Of a stretch of DNA of 64,000 nt, positions 22,740 through 34,250 are shown one piece after another. Under the pieces are notes generated by a model, which was not told the DNA's origin, did not search any database, and saw nothing but the letters and a program-made list of their open reading frames with translations. Position numbers and translations under genes: made by a program. Origin of the DNA: Schistosoma haematobium (lineage: Eukaryota; Platyhelminthes; Trematoda; Strigeidida; Schistosomatidae); contig NC_067195.1 in NCBI RefSeq assembly GCF_000699445.3, positions 55,904,465 to 55,968,464 of the forward strand, written 5' to 3'. Each line of letters starts with the position of its first letter. Within the stretch, counting starts at the first letter, position 1.

Positions 22740-23065
22740 GTTGGATGACCATTGATGACCAGGAAGCAATTGGAAGGTATTTCGTTCGGGTAAGGGACTC
22801 GCCAGTAGTTTGTATCCGCGATCCCTCAGGGTGCGAACCCGTGATCGTCAAGGTTAGCAGCGATCGCTTAATGTTCAAACCACTGAGTTTCTACTTCGTA
22901 ATTTACATCCATATTTTGAGATATTGCATGGCCATCACCCATTCTCACTGGTGATATCTGTCTCACACCCGATATAGTTGTGAGTGGGGTGGGAGATAAG
23001 ATAGATACGGTCGATGAGTCCCACAATAGGACAAAATAGTTGTTCCTAGTTCCCTTGTTTTCATT
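22740..23065 (+). repeat. Smalpha-like SINE with degenerate hammerhead
   Basis: The unit has a tRNA-like B-box region (GGGTGCGAACCCGTGATCG near 22829), the words CAAACCACTGAGT and CACCCATTCTCACTGGTGAT, and then GGTCGATGAGTCCCACAATA at 23009-23028. The last resembles the hammerhead of schistosome Smalpha SINEs. Two core positions differ from consensus (TCGATGAG for CTGATGAG; CAAAA for CGAAA), so cleavage is unlikely. Confidence 0.7.
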
Positions 23066-24029
23066 GGTTGTTTAGATAAAGCCAGTCCTTGGTATAAATC
23101 TGCAAATATCTGTACGAATTTGCGCATAACTCAAAGCAAAAATAATCCATCTGTTACCACTTGATCAGCGTCGTTATTTCCTGGTGTGTATGTGTATTTG
23201 AATTGCGAAAATGCGTAGTGTTTTTGATTTAGTAGAGTAGTTAAGAACATCCATGACTTAACTTAATATTACTCATCTGAAAATAAATGACCATAAACAA
23301 TCGAGGAATAAAGTTATATAGTTCATAAGCCCTGAAATACTCTCAGCTCATTTGTGTATTATAAATTTCAGCAGTCAGTTTGTATCCTGTTGTTATAGTC
23401 ATAATTAGCGTAAATATAGATATTATTGACGTTATGACAATTGAAACAAAATGGTAGATGTTAACTATCGATTAAAGTCACGTTTTTCCATCAGTGTTTC
23501 ATGTGAAACACATATTCTCAAGAGATTTGTACAAGATTGTAAATACCACTTTGTCTGTTGTAAAACACCACCAATTCATATTGTGAGATTCGATATAAAT
23601 CTTAGAAATCTAACCGCGGACGGTATGTACAGAAGTCCAGCAGCATTAACTATTTTCCAGAAGTAGAAAAATTTTACTTAATTTGGTGCTTATTGTTTTT
23701 TAATCTGATATGATGATGATTACAAAACTCTCATTACTGTTTGAGGAACTCCTAAGCTTGCCAATTTTGTGATATCTTCTAACTTAGTATCCACGTGATC
23801 TAATCACCTATACACATTGTTTCAGATATATATTTAACCAAGGAATATTAAAATGTTTGAAATTCAAAATCATGTGCTAGTCACCACAATCAAGACACAT
23901 TTAACACATGAAATATACCTGGTTTACTAATCTTAGTATATTGCTGAATCAACATAGATTTAAACAATATTTAATATAAACAATAAACCGTTACTTTGAT
24001 TAGAATTTACAATTAAATCAATGACTTAA
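23066..24029. other. Stretch without recognised gene
   Basis: A 71-codon plus-strand frame at 23451-23666 starts with ATG, but it has no recognised domain or splice context. The rest is AT-rich with many stops. Confidence 0.35.
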
Positions 24030-24180
24030 AGGTTAAATAATCTAACTTCTAATCATTAAAAGCCATGGGTTTGAATGACTCTTCTCAGCCTACTATGGTT
24101 TAAGTAGTCAGTTAGTAAGTGTTACTACCCTGTTGTATGTGTGAACACATGCACAAATTGTAGCTTATAATAAAGTACAT
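24030..24180 (+). repeat. tRNA-type SINE remnant
   Basis: The words AAAGGTTAAATAATCTAACT, TCTAATCATTAAAAGCCATG and GGGTTTGAATGACTC have the order of the A-box/B-box part of tRNA-derived schistosome SINEs. It is short and diverged. Confidence 0.4.
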
Positions 24181-24497
24181 AGAACATATTCTTGGTAAAG
24201 TGAATTAATAATGATAATTATTTTATACTAGATAAAATTCAATCTTCATCAAAATACTTCTTTTTCTGTCTTTTTTCAGATTTATTAACAAACATATACC
24301 AACATGATATTGTCGGGTTTGTATAGTTGTTTTGTTTTTCTTCAAATAAAATACAATGTGGACTTCTTTTGAATGACTGATCATAACAACAATTTGATTA
24401 TGGATTGATTGATTATGAATATGATGATTATCTCATTTTATCTCAATATATTTTGCACTTGTTAAAATGCATTAAATAACGCAGATAATTAATGACA

Positions 24498-24515
24498 GTG
24501 TGTGTGTGTGTGTGT
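24498..24515 (+). repeat. (TG)n microsatellite
   Basis: A run of about nine TG units in AT-rich intergenic DNA. Confidence 0.9.
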
Positions 24516-24840
24516 TCTAACATGTAAATTATAAGAGCAATTAATGTGCATAAAAATAGTTTTATCTAATTAAAAAGTACATGATATTTATACTTAACAA
24601 ATCAATAATTAAGACTTGTGTTTACTCTGTAAATATAAGTACACATAGTTAGTTTGTTTTCTTTTTTTACACAATGAAAAGGCGAGGTCATCGGAGCATG
24701 CAGATAAAATAATATGTACTTCAATTTATTATTAATACGTCCAAGAATAACTAAGAAAATTATTCTCTGAAATACAAAAAGAATTACTCAAACAAAAATA
24801 TAACCTATGGATAATAGGTATATTTCTTGTGAATATCTCA

Positions 24841-25061
24841 ATGAGTAGAGAATTCTATTTTTGACGTTTCGTGATCTAATGTAAGCCACTTCTTCACAGT
24901 AAATAAATAACCGAAATGTAATTAACACAAGTTTAAACAGTACGTGGGGTTATTTCCTTTGTATTATTTAAAGTTGTGTTAATCTTTTTCGGTTGGTTAT
25001 TTACTCTGAAAAAGTGGATTAATATTGAGTCACGAAACGTCGGAAATACAGTTTTCTACTC
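24841..25061. repeat. Long imperfect inverted repeat (foldback)
   Basis: Left arm 24841-24937 and right arm about 24966-25061 are imperfect reverse complements around a short centre. Shared words include ATGAGTAGA/TCTACTCAT, GACGTTTCGTGATC/GAGTCACGAAACGTC and AACCGAAAT/TTTTCGGTT. The sequence differs from the 3.7-kb and 21-kb foldbacks. The plus-strand 60-codon frame across the right arm is not a gene. Confidence 0.75.
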
Positions 25062-25169
25062 ATTTGGAAGTAACAAAAAAACATATTTATTACTAACTTT
25101 CTACTCAATGCTGTATTTACTTGAAACTATCAAGTCCAACCTTGACATTGACACCTAAACAACAACCTG

Positions 25170-25995
25170 TGGTTTTGAACCCTTTAGAAATGTCGCCTTA
25201 TTTGAATTAAGTGCTGCTGATAAGTGAAGTCCAGGGAACGTAATAGCCCAATTTAACCATAATTGTGCATTGATAACTTCTATTGACCTCATCAGCAGAA
25301 GTGGTTGTCATGTCTGACAGCACCTCAAGCCAGAGTTGTATCACATCAGGAATCCCAACCAGGAATTTGTGAATGGATCAGCAGATGCCAGTCTTATACA
25401 TCTTTCTTTCATAGCCGGGCTCCATATCCGCTTTTCTAATAGGTCTCAGCCTCAGAAAATAAAGCACAATATGGAAATAGCTGAGACAGCATTTGTAGCA
25501 CATGTCCGAGCTATCGGAACCTTTTCCTCTACATGGTGACTCCGACTGAATTATGTAACCGGGTACCCAGTTAGACTTCGTCGAACCTCCACATCACCGA
25601 CATGGTATTGCTACTGAGTGTCAGCAATCCATCAGACAACTATGACCGCATACAGAGTTATCTGATACCAAATCGGAGGGGTCAGGCTTAGAAATCATAC
25701 ATCGAGACTGATCCCATCGATGTTTTGAACCCGACATTTTACAACCAGACTAACATCATGAGGGCGCCTGTGCCATAGGTTGACACAAACCGATCTGACA
25801 TTCAATATACACACAAGTCGACCTTATCAGCCATGTCACCGTCGGCACTAATTCACCCACCATCCAGAGACACGAGTGTTCCGACTAATAACAGATCACA
25901 TATAGTGCGCAGTACCATGTTCCCAGGCATTTGGTTGCTCAGACTGCAATGCTGTCGAATCCAAGCAGTCATTCAGAAACAACAATAAATGGACA
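25170..25995. other. GC-richer block of unknown nature
   Basis: Less AT-rich than its surroundings and with stops in all frames, although several frames are open for 30-60 codons. No reverse transcriptase, transposase or gag motif was recognised. It directly adjoins the inverted repeat at 25996. It may be decayed mobile DNA. Confidence 0.35.
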
Positions 25996-26468
25996 TGGCG
26001 GCGAGACTCTAATTTAAGGACGACCTTTGAACGAATCTTAAGTGACCTTGACAATTATTAGCCAATCAGAAGAAAGTTAGTATAAAGTGAAAATATATTA
26101 TATGAAAGTAATGAATTACAGTGGATATTCTCCTTTTACATGATTTAAAAACTTGTTAAGGTTTGATTAAGGTTCAGAGGTTCAGAATTCACAATGCATA
26201 TGGAATAGAAACTCGTCTATTGGGTTAGAGTTAGGTTTACGGGTAAGGTTAGGGTTAGTTGAGGGTTAAGGTTTAGAGTCAAGTGAGGGTTAAGGTTAGG
26301 GTTAGGATGCTAACATACGAGTTTTTAAATCATGTCAAAGAAGAATGTCCACTGTAATTTATTACTTTCTTTTAATATATTTTTACTTTATGCTGTCTTC
26401 TGATTGACTAATAATTGAAATTGCTCAAACGCTTCTGATTGGCTCGTCCCTAAATTAGAGTCTCGCCG
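25996..26468. repeat. Inverted repeat enclosing TTAGGG-like DNA
   Basis: The arms 25996-26157 and 26316-26468 are imperfect reverse complements; both contain TAATTAT near the outer third and a TACAGTGGAYATTCT block. The centre (about 26165-26310) has many GGTTAGGG, GGGTTAAGG and TTAGGGTTAG words, close to the animal telomere repeat. The outer ends share a GTCTCGCCG..ATGG edge. Part of the right end (AAATTGCTCAAACGCTTCTG onward, about 26417-26466) is repeated at 26571-26620. Confidence 0.75.
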
Positions 26469-26570
26469 TCCTATCTGTTGTAACCTCTCATTAATCACCT
26501 ACTCTCTAAAATCCGCTGTGAACCGATCGTGTGTTAGCAGCGCGTGTTGAACTTGACTCCGTGACCTTGA

Positions 26571-26620
26571 AATTGCTCAAACGCTTCTGATTGGCTCGTC
26601 CCTAAATTAGAGTCTCGCCG
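26571..26620 (+). repeat. Direct copy of the outer edge of the 26-kb inverted repeat
   Basis: About 50 bp, from AAATTGCTCAAACGCTTCTG to GAGTCTCGCCG, are identical to about 26417-26466. The copies are about 100 bp apart and may reflect a partial insertion or a local duplication. Confidence 0.8.
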
Positions 26621-27338
26621 ACATGGCTGTCGAAAATCTTCAATTCGGCGACTGCGCTGACTCCACAACTGTGCTGTAAATTAATACAACCTGAACATTT
26701 GCCGTCCCGAAGTCGGTTTCGTGTCATATCACCATTCCCAAAACTAACACCTATGTAGATACAGGCTTTTGTCTTCTTCGTAATAACGATAACAACCACT
26801 TTGATAGTACAAAGATCGTATCATGTTCACGGCCTTAAATCGGACAATATTTGGGTAGCCTGCCCTTCAACGCACAGTTAGACGGTGGAGTTCTTAGTGA
26901 TATTCGAAATTCATTTCTCTTGGTGTAATCAACGTCTTTTGATATGCGGTTAAATAAAAGTAGTAAAATAAAGTTTCAGACCAATTGTTAGGACGGATAT
27001 CCGCATCTAACATTACAAACGGAAGTATATCTCTCAGATACTTTGCACGAACCCTTAGATTGTTAGGCCAGTTTAAAGACCCATTCAGAAAAAGAGCTTA
27101 CACTAAGATCAGATGGGTAGATTGACTAGACTACTTTGTCATACCACAGGGCTGATATTTCTTATTAATAATAAGGGCTTAGAAGAAAACAACGCAAACA
27201 TGCACCGGCTTCTTTAACAGCCCAACCGCTATTGTTTACTTCTGAAATAGAATTGCTTGGTAAGTGCGATGAGAAGTATTTCAGTTAACTCGTAAGTAAG
27301 TCCAGTGAAGTACAAGTCATTCAATTATAGATAACACA
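26621..27338. other. Region downstream of glutathione peroxidase, no gene seen
   Basis: AT-rich DNA beyond the probable poly(A) signal of the peroxidase gene. No exon or named repeat was recognised. Confidence 0.45.
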
Positions 27339-27344
27339 TTTATT
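27339..27344 (-). promoter_or_regulatory. Poly(A) signal AATAAA of the glutathione peroxidase gene
   Basis: A canonical AATAAA on the minus strand, about 77 nt after the SECIS-like element and 157 nt after the stop codon, with suitable spacing for the end of the transcript. Confidence 0.6.
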
Positions 27345-27420
27345 CTGAGAAGTAGTTTCAATGAAAAATATGAGCAAGGTAAACAAAATTCTGCAATCAG
27401 GTGCACACAAAACTGATTTC

Positions 27421-27462
27421 ATCAAATGGTAATCAGTGAACATTTGAGATTGCCATCGTCAT
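27421..27462 (-). ncRNA. SECIS element in the glutathione peroxidase 3' UTR
   Basis: On the minus strand, ATGA (27462-27459) and TGAT (27424-27421) form the expected non-Watson-Crick quartet. Between them, GATGGCAATC pairs with GATTACCATT, leaving one mismatch. The apical loop carries the conserved AAA. It lies about 40 nt after the stop codon. This element directs selenocysteine insertion at the in-frame TGA. Confidence 0.85.
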
Positions 27463-27500
27463 ATAGCGAGAATTTGTTCAAAGCTCAAAAGTTCCATTGA

Positions 27501-30002
27501 TCACTTCTTTTCCAAAAGCTCCATGATATCTCCTACAATATCCTACAAAAATTAAAAGTTTGGTCAGAAATCCTAAAACTAAAAGGTGATTACTTATCGA
27601 TAAAACTGTGACAGTTTCATGAATTTTGTCACTATTAGACATTAAGCATCATACCTGAGACTAACCACCTAATACGGTAGACGGTCAAAATCAAGGAATT
27701 GTTTGGTATGGACATACACTAGTTCAATTTCCCACACTCCATATCAGTATTACAAACTACAGAATCAACGCTATGTGAAGTACAGTACATTAAAAATGTA
27801 TTACAAATAGAAAAGGTGAGATCGGAGAAAGATCATTTACGGGTGCCAGACAAGAAGTGGGTTACTCCACGTAATCATAGCTTGCGATTATCTCGCCAAT
27901 ATCAATCAGTAAGTCTGCCCCAACAGACGCAGGGCAGGTAAATGAAGAGAAAAAATCACTTGTAATAAGTTAGATCTGCAATATATATGAATTACGTAGT
28001 GTGAGGAAATTAGATATTCCTAGCCCTTGAACCCTGCAGTAGTCGAGGATTCCACTATTGCTTGACACAAACTGTGCTTGGATTGATATATGGTTCAATA
28101 ACCGCTACACATCCAAGTGCTAAACGCGCTAACCGGTGTCACAACCAGGAAATGGAAAGATGAAGACTGCCATACAGAAGTTTTGTACGCTCCCACGCAA
28201 ACCGTAATTATCATACCTAGTGCTTGTAGTACACTGATGTACAACTGATTGCAGGCTTGCGGACTATTACAAGGCGATGTACAAGCTTTTTGAGAAAAAT
28301 CAAACTTTAGGAGAACTAATTATATAGACATAGCATTTAACTAAGTTCAATCCAAACAGTCACGAGTGTGGACGTCTATTAACCCAATAGTGTTATTGAC
28401 GAAAATGACTGTCACATTGGAGACCAAGACATACAAAACCGAAATGACAATATTGTGAAGTAAGGTTACTCAGTAAAGACACGAAGGTTCGTTCCTGAAG
28501 TTCTAGTTTCTTCGGTACAGATAACTATTTCAGAACTGAGTCGGAAAATCGTTTGGTCTATGACGTCATATAGTGCAATGTAAGATAGTTAACTTAAACT
28601 CGAATTTCATTTATGAAGTTTGACATGACCAATAACTGAAGTAACTAAGTAGCGATGGACTATATTTCACGTACCATAAAACTAACAAGTAACTAAAGTT
28701 GGTGTTTCATTTTGTCATTCATGACAATTAACCGGTAACTTTATCAACATGTACCGGCTGTGAGGTAATATGCTGTGTCCAGATTGGTTTCTTTGACGTA
28801 TAACCACTATTGAGGTCAGACTAGTTTGGAAACGAATTGATGAAATCATCTAAACAACTAATGTTCAGCGAGGTCACTAACCTGCTAAATATTCAAATGA
28901 GTAAAATTTCTTAATGGCAGCTTCAAATCCACAGGAACTATAGGTTACGTGACGTAACGTAACGACATTACTCGCGATCAACCAGGCGGAATACTTCGCT
29001 CCTCAATTTCTGATGTTAGCATATATTACTAATGTTTGTTTTAACACCAATTTCTTGTGAAGTGCATTATATGGTGACCTTAAGTGATTTGTTTATGAGC
29101 CATGTTTTACGTCTGCATGTCATTAGACGGGAGGAAGTTAACGCACCCATTAAGTGACTGAAAGTTAAATACTTAAGAAACAACACAACAAAATACTTAA
29201 GCAATCAAGAAAAAATCGAAATGTGTAGGGTGGATTGCTTATTTTGTCAATTTATCTTAAGTTACGTCTATCTATTTAGACAGTCAGAACTGATAACAAA
29301 ATAGAAATAATGAAAATTCAGCGACTCACATTTGGGGCAGTTGTAGGAGAATATCTTTTAACCGGTTGGCCTTGACGATCTATAAGGAATTTAGAGAAGT
29401 TCCACTTAATATCACTACGACATTAATAAAGAAAAAAAACAATTACTTTGTTAGGGTACCATGTAGTCTACTTTTAAGAAATTTATAGAGATCATCAGCG
29501 TCAGACCCATTGACTTTTATCTTGGAAAACATATCGAATTGGACGCCATACTTTTCAGTCACAAACTTCTTAATCTCCGCTTCCGCCCAGGGTTCCTGCA
29601 AATAGCATTGGTTTAAGTGTTACATACCTGTCCGCCGAATTGGTTGCAGGGGAACGCTAATATACGGAGGCCTTTGCCAACCAGTCGAGTGTGCATCTCC
29701 TGGAGTTGGCGATAGTTCTTGTCCGTTGCGCCTCACTTACAAGCGACGTTAACAATTAGACAAACGTGACCACTAAACAACGAATAATTATCATCCTATA
29801 TAGAAGAATATCGAACAAACCGGTATTTCTCTAAGGAGACATCCACACCATTGATATCTTTAACAGTGAATTCATATATTGAATTCCAAGACTTGTGGGA
29901 TGAAGACTTAAGGAAGAAATTAGAGAGACCACAACGTACCATCACAGTACATCCAATCGTAAACAATGATTTGGGAGATTTGAATAAGGCGCGACAAAAC
30001 AT
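27501..30002 (-). CDS. GPX: Glutathione peroxidase, GPx4-like selenoprotein, five exons
   Basis: Exons (minus): 30002-29821, 29772-29628, 29595-29447, 29414-29330 and 27542-27501, all in phase, giving about 200 residues. The enzyme reduces hydroperoxides, including lipid peroxides, with thiols. The catalytic tetrad is visible: selenocysteine (TGA, 29735-29733) in VACK-U-GATD, Gln and Trp in [14 protein letters not shown], and Asn in KWNFSKF. The end is [13 protein letters not shown]. The length fits the monomeric GPx4 type. The usual schistosome start at SSSHKSW has AAG instead of ATG here. The nearest in-frame ATGs are 29942 and 30002. The longer start adds 32 residues rich in R, K and F with no acidic residue, like a mitochondrial presequence. 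Introns are 48, 32, 32 and 1787 bp. Confidence 0.95.
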
Positions 30003-30099
30003 CGCTGAGCCGGTCTTCAAGTGTTCCAAATGATTGTGAACGGAATTGAAGCAGATTTTGACCAACGAGCCTCCTTGACCTGTAGCACTGGATCACGTG

Positions 30100-31340
30100 A
30101 ACCCCAGGCTATTACTTATATTAGAGCGTAGACCGACGACCAAAGTTCTAACACCAACTCTGTGTTGTGTTCTCCTTCCTACTTGTTTACAAGTGGTATT
30201 TGTGGCCTCAATCTTAGTCTCTGATTCTCGGTATCATGTGCTTCGTGATCTGCCTGGTTTATTAATGCCGTGGGGATTGAGTCACTACTTGCTTTGTGAT
30301 GAGTTAATGGTTTGAGCAAAATGTGACCTGTCCACATACAGAGTCTTTTCCTAACCTCGTACATTGGCAGTTGGATTGTCCTCGTCTGCGAGTTAATATC
30401 GATCGTCTCTGCTCAATGGATTTGACGTAATTTTCGTAGATAGCCGTTTACAAATACCTGGGAATTTCGACGATAATTGTGGTAGGCATACAAGTTTCTG
30501 CTCCATGCATTCGAACAGATTCATCTTTGGTGGAGTTTTGTTCTCCGAGCTTGATGATTTGTTAGTGGAGCTTTCATCGTTCTTCTGAACGACATCATAG
30601 GCACAAACTTCAGGTGGAAGTTAAGTGCTCGAATTTCCTTCGGTTTGCATAGGATTGATTGTAGTGACTGTTGGTTTTTTTACCACACATATTGCGAAGG
30701 GTTTCATCAGTCTCGTCCCCAGCATCCAATAATGTTGCTTGTTTTACGAAAGCTCACTTACTACTCAAAAGGTTGGACGTATACTGAATCTTTGGTTCCA
30801 TTTGTTGACACTGTTGGAAGCTTACTGTTGCACTGACTGTAGTATTGTGCCTCTGTGGCCCTCATACTTACTAAGATCTCTCCTCCTCAGAATCTTGATG
30901 AAGTGTCATTATCTGTCTGTCGGCACCATTCTTACGGCAAGTCTTTATGGAGTGAATGTGATGAATCTTTGAAACTACATGTGTAACTAACTCTGAAGCT
31001 TCGACTGAAATGCTGTTGGATCCTCTCGTTTTGACATTCCTGGTTGGTACGATAGTCCTGCTAACTCAATTAAGTAACGTCTACAGGGAGGTTTGTGTAT
31101 GCCTCTTTGGAATCCAGTGTGCTCAATATGGCTGGTCCATTCAAGAACTTTTCGAAGCGTTTTGCCCACTTGTCTCTTTTCCATTGGATCTCATCGATCG
31201 GTTCACCCCTCTTGTTCTTGACTAGCCACTCCAAAAGATTGTTTTACGAAATCCAGTCTTCTCTTCATCTTGCGCCTTTTATGGACCTTCTGAATATTTT
31301 ATTCATCCAGGTGTGATGGATCTGGTGTTCCGTAGTGTAG
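30100..31340 (-). pseudogene. RTE-like element relic (endonuclease-RT linker)
   Basis: On the minus strand near 31100-31200 the frame reads DEIQWKRDKWAKRFEKFLNG, then LDSKEAYTNLPVDVT. This is the linker between endonuclease and reverse transcriptase in RTE-clade elements. Further on, a RRRDLSKYEGHRGT-like RT entry (motif 'KGDLSKC.N.RGI') is recognisable near 30860-30900. The rest is heavily decayed, with stops in every frame. A stretch at 30500-30620 recurs near 10.2 kb. Confidence 0.6.
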
Positions 31341-31363
31341 CCTAGCGTAACCGATGGAACTCC

Positions 31364-33440
31364 ATGGACGTATGTCTGCGAAACGCAGGAAAAGATGTTT
31401 ACAGACCACGAGCGTCAAACTCCCATACGCATCATAATCCTAATGGTCGTAAAATTAAGTTCGATTCTAAAACGAAATCTAATATTACAAATATGCTACC
31501 ACTGATAAACTCTCCTGAATCCCCTGAAGTTCAAAACCTAGAAGAAAACAATCCTGATGTAGGCGGTATCCATCCTCTTGAGAATGTTGACTTGTATCTA
31601 ACTCTAAGTAGTTGCGCTGATAACGAATGGGATGATACAGTCCAAACCCCTGTCAGAGCAATACCCAGCTACAGTAACTGTACAACGGATAACGGGAAAA
31701 CTAGTCATGACATGTATATAAGTGACAACACAATTATGTCGATATATTTGAACCTTTCAAGTATATTTACCAACACTCGATACTCCCTAAACTACGAAGG
31801 GACTAAAATAAACCACGAACCTTGGAAATAAACATTTGGAACATGTTATCCATACGTCAGGTACAAAAAGTAATCCGGATTGTAAATGGCCACTTAGTTG
31901 CGCAAATAGATCTGATTGTCTTCTTGGTCCGGCTACCAATATGTACACAGTGCAGACATCAGATGTTATATTCATTAGCAATGAGAAGACTTTTTTGCAA
32001 TTTCGCTGGCTCTTCTGCCGGCAACGGTAAATATATTACGAACGACAAAGTTGTTGAATCTATTTTCCCTCGCAACACAACACTTACCTTAGCTGATCCT
32101 ATGACTATTCATGGAACTACCAGTTGTGATTTATACTCTAACCTGCTTCACCATGATAACTCTCGGGTTCTTATTCTTTGTTCAATACCCGCTCTCTTTC
32201 CAACAAAATTATTCGTCTTAAAACCCTCTTATTCTTTATAAATCCAACCATTGTACTAATAACGGGAACTTGATGCAAATCATCTGTGTCCGACCACTCC
32301 TTGCATGTAGATAACTAGGTTTTCTTTCGAATCGATAGATGTCATGAAATAGGAGGCGGTACAATTATCTTTGTCCGTTCGAACATTCAGGCGTGCAAAT
32401 TCGAGGATAAATTACTCGATGATTAAGACAACTCCGCCTAGGTTACTTTGAACTGTGGATCGCAAAATTATCTACTAGTGGGATATATATACAGACCACC
32501 TCATGATGATACTTTGATAAGCTACTGAAAAACATATTTTCCACCGCTTCGCGCCAACCGCATACGTTTAAAATCATCGGAGGTGATTTTAATCCACCGA
32601 AAATTACATAGGGTTCAACAGGTTAGTTGAAACACTAGAACTTTGTGAATGGGTCCAACAAGTCGGAAAACCGTCTAGGAGGAATATTATATATATCATT
32701 TAACTCCAACAAGTGCGGGACCTTGTACTTTGGAAAACACCCCTATAATCTGCAACTTCACTTAAATAAAAGTAGAGTCCAAACACTGAAATCAGTACAC
32801 GATCTAGGAATTAATTACACAGGAAGCTTGGACTTTGAAGAACATGCTTCTTCTATCATCTCTTAATCTAGACGGCTAATTGGTTTCATAACGAAAAATT
32901 TCTTCACAACAGAGGTTAAGCTTACTCTCTACAAAATATGTGTACGACTTACCCTTGATTACTGCTCTTTTGTCTCCTCTAACATGAATATCACAGACAA
33001 GATAAGAGTAGAAGACGTTCAAAGACGCTTCACTCGCCAACTGCAGGGATGTAACTCGAATCTCGATTACACAGATAGTTGTAAGCTCCTCTCTTTAGAA
33101 CCTTTATGGCGTCGTAGGCTAAGGTACAACCTAATATTTCTCTAAAAACCAATATATGGACTCTTATTTCTAACCTCCTGTCCGACTATGACCCACGACC
33201 CAGCCTACAGACTAAGGAACAACGCATATACACTACTTATCGCAAAACGCTAAAAACAACTGAGTTGTGATTTTTTTATAGTGCGATATAGTTTATTGTG
33301 GAACAGACTGTCAATGACTATCCGTAACTGTGACCCTGTATCTAGACTCTAAAGAGCTTTAACCTTTCCTTGAATTACCACACACCGATGAGGTACTTCA
33401 TTATGGACTGTCTAATATCTAGAAAGAACAAGAATATAAC
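31364..33440 (+). pseudogene. CR1-like element with internal deletion of the RT core
   Basis: An ORF1-like frame (31364-31831) is followed by decayed endonuclease pieces: GGGTIIFVRSNI near 32360 and LVGYIYRPPHDD near 32480. Then the frame jumps to the RT thumb (SVHDLGINYTGSLDFEEHAS at 32790-32850) with no palm, so several hundred base pairs are lost. RT-tail residues (LLSPLT..., RFTRQ-like) follow to about 33250. The family matches the copy at 13.2-14.9 kb. Confidence 0.75.
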
Positions 33441-34250
33441 GAGCCCGACGATTATTAATATGAATATAACTGAATTACAGAACATATGACTTATCCCTTC
33501 CTATTATTGATTGTTTATTAATCATGGCCTTATGCTCCTAACCCTCACTTTCAGTTCCCAAATCTCTACAGGTTAAATATACATTATTCTTCCAAAGTGT
33601 CATGCCTTTTTTCTTTCTATTGCAAGTAGACAGATAACTCACTAATCTTATGGATGCTGATCTACTAAGGCCGAACATACAAAGCTCAAAATCTGTCATA
33701 TAGTCTTGTGAGTTGCTCAATGTTTTATTTTTCTTACCCTAAAAATTTTTTTCACAATTATATACTCTTTCATATCCTTTGATGTGCTATTAGTCCTTAC
33801 TTCTTTAAACCATTAGTTACCTTCATAGCAGTGTGATAAACTAAATGGACATCTAACCCATAATACAATTTCTTTGACCATCTGATTTGCTTGTAACATG
33901 GGACTAGTAGAGACAGTGTATTCCAACCATGGAATCTGATTAAAGCAGTATTCATACTTACCCCAAACGTAAGAGAGCCTAACATCACAAAAGGAGGGAG
34001 GGTTGCGTTACTGATCAGCAAACATGATGGTGGGGAGATAACATCAATCCACCCATGTCTGTAGGGCAGAACAATTTGTTTAATTACGGCTCCTTATGGT
34101 TTAGTGGGATGTCATGAACCTATGGTATTGATGCTGATTTATCATACAAAATACCTCATTGAATCGTGTATAGAACGTTGGATTGTTTTCACTTCCTACC
34201 CAGTAATCCTATTACAAGCGAACGAGACAATTCACTAATATGCGAAGCCT
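33441..34250 (+). mobile_element. 3' UTR of the preceding CR1-like element
   Basis: Matches 14140-14880 over most of its length, with shared CTTCATAGCAGTGTGATA, CAGCAAACATGATGGT and CAATCCACCCATGT strings. It contains no frame worth calling. Confidence 0.7.

Noticed and set aside
23451..23666. 71-codon plus-strand frame as a C-terminal UVRAG exon
   Set aside because: It begins with its own ATG and lacks a splice acceptor in the right phase. There is no similarity to the UVRAG tail.
24976..25158. 60-codon frame as a small membrane protein
   Set aside because: It crosses one arm of a foldback repeat, so the open frame is incidental.
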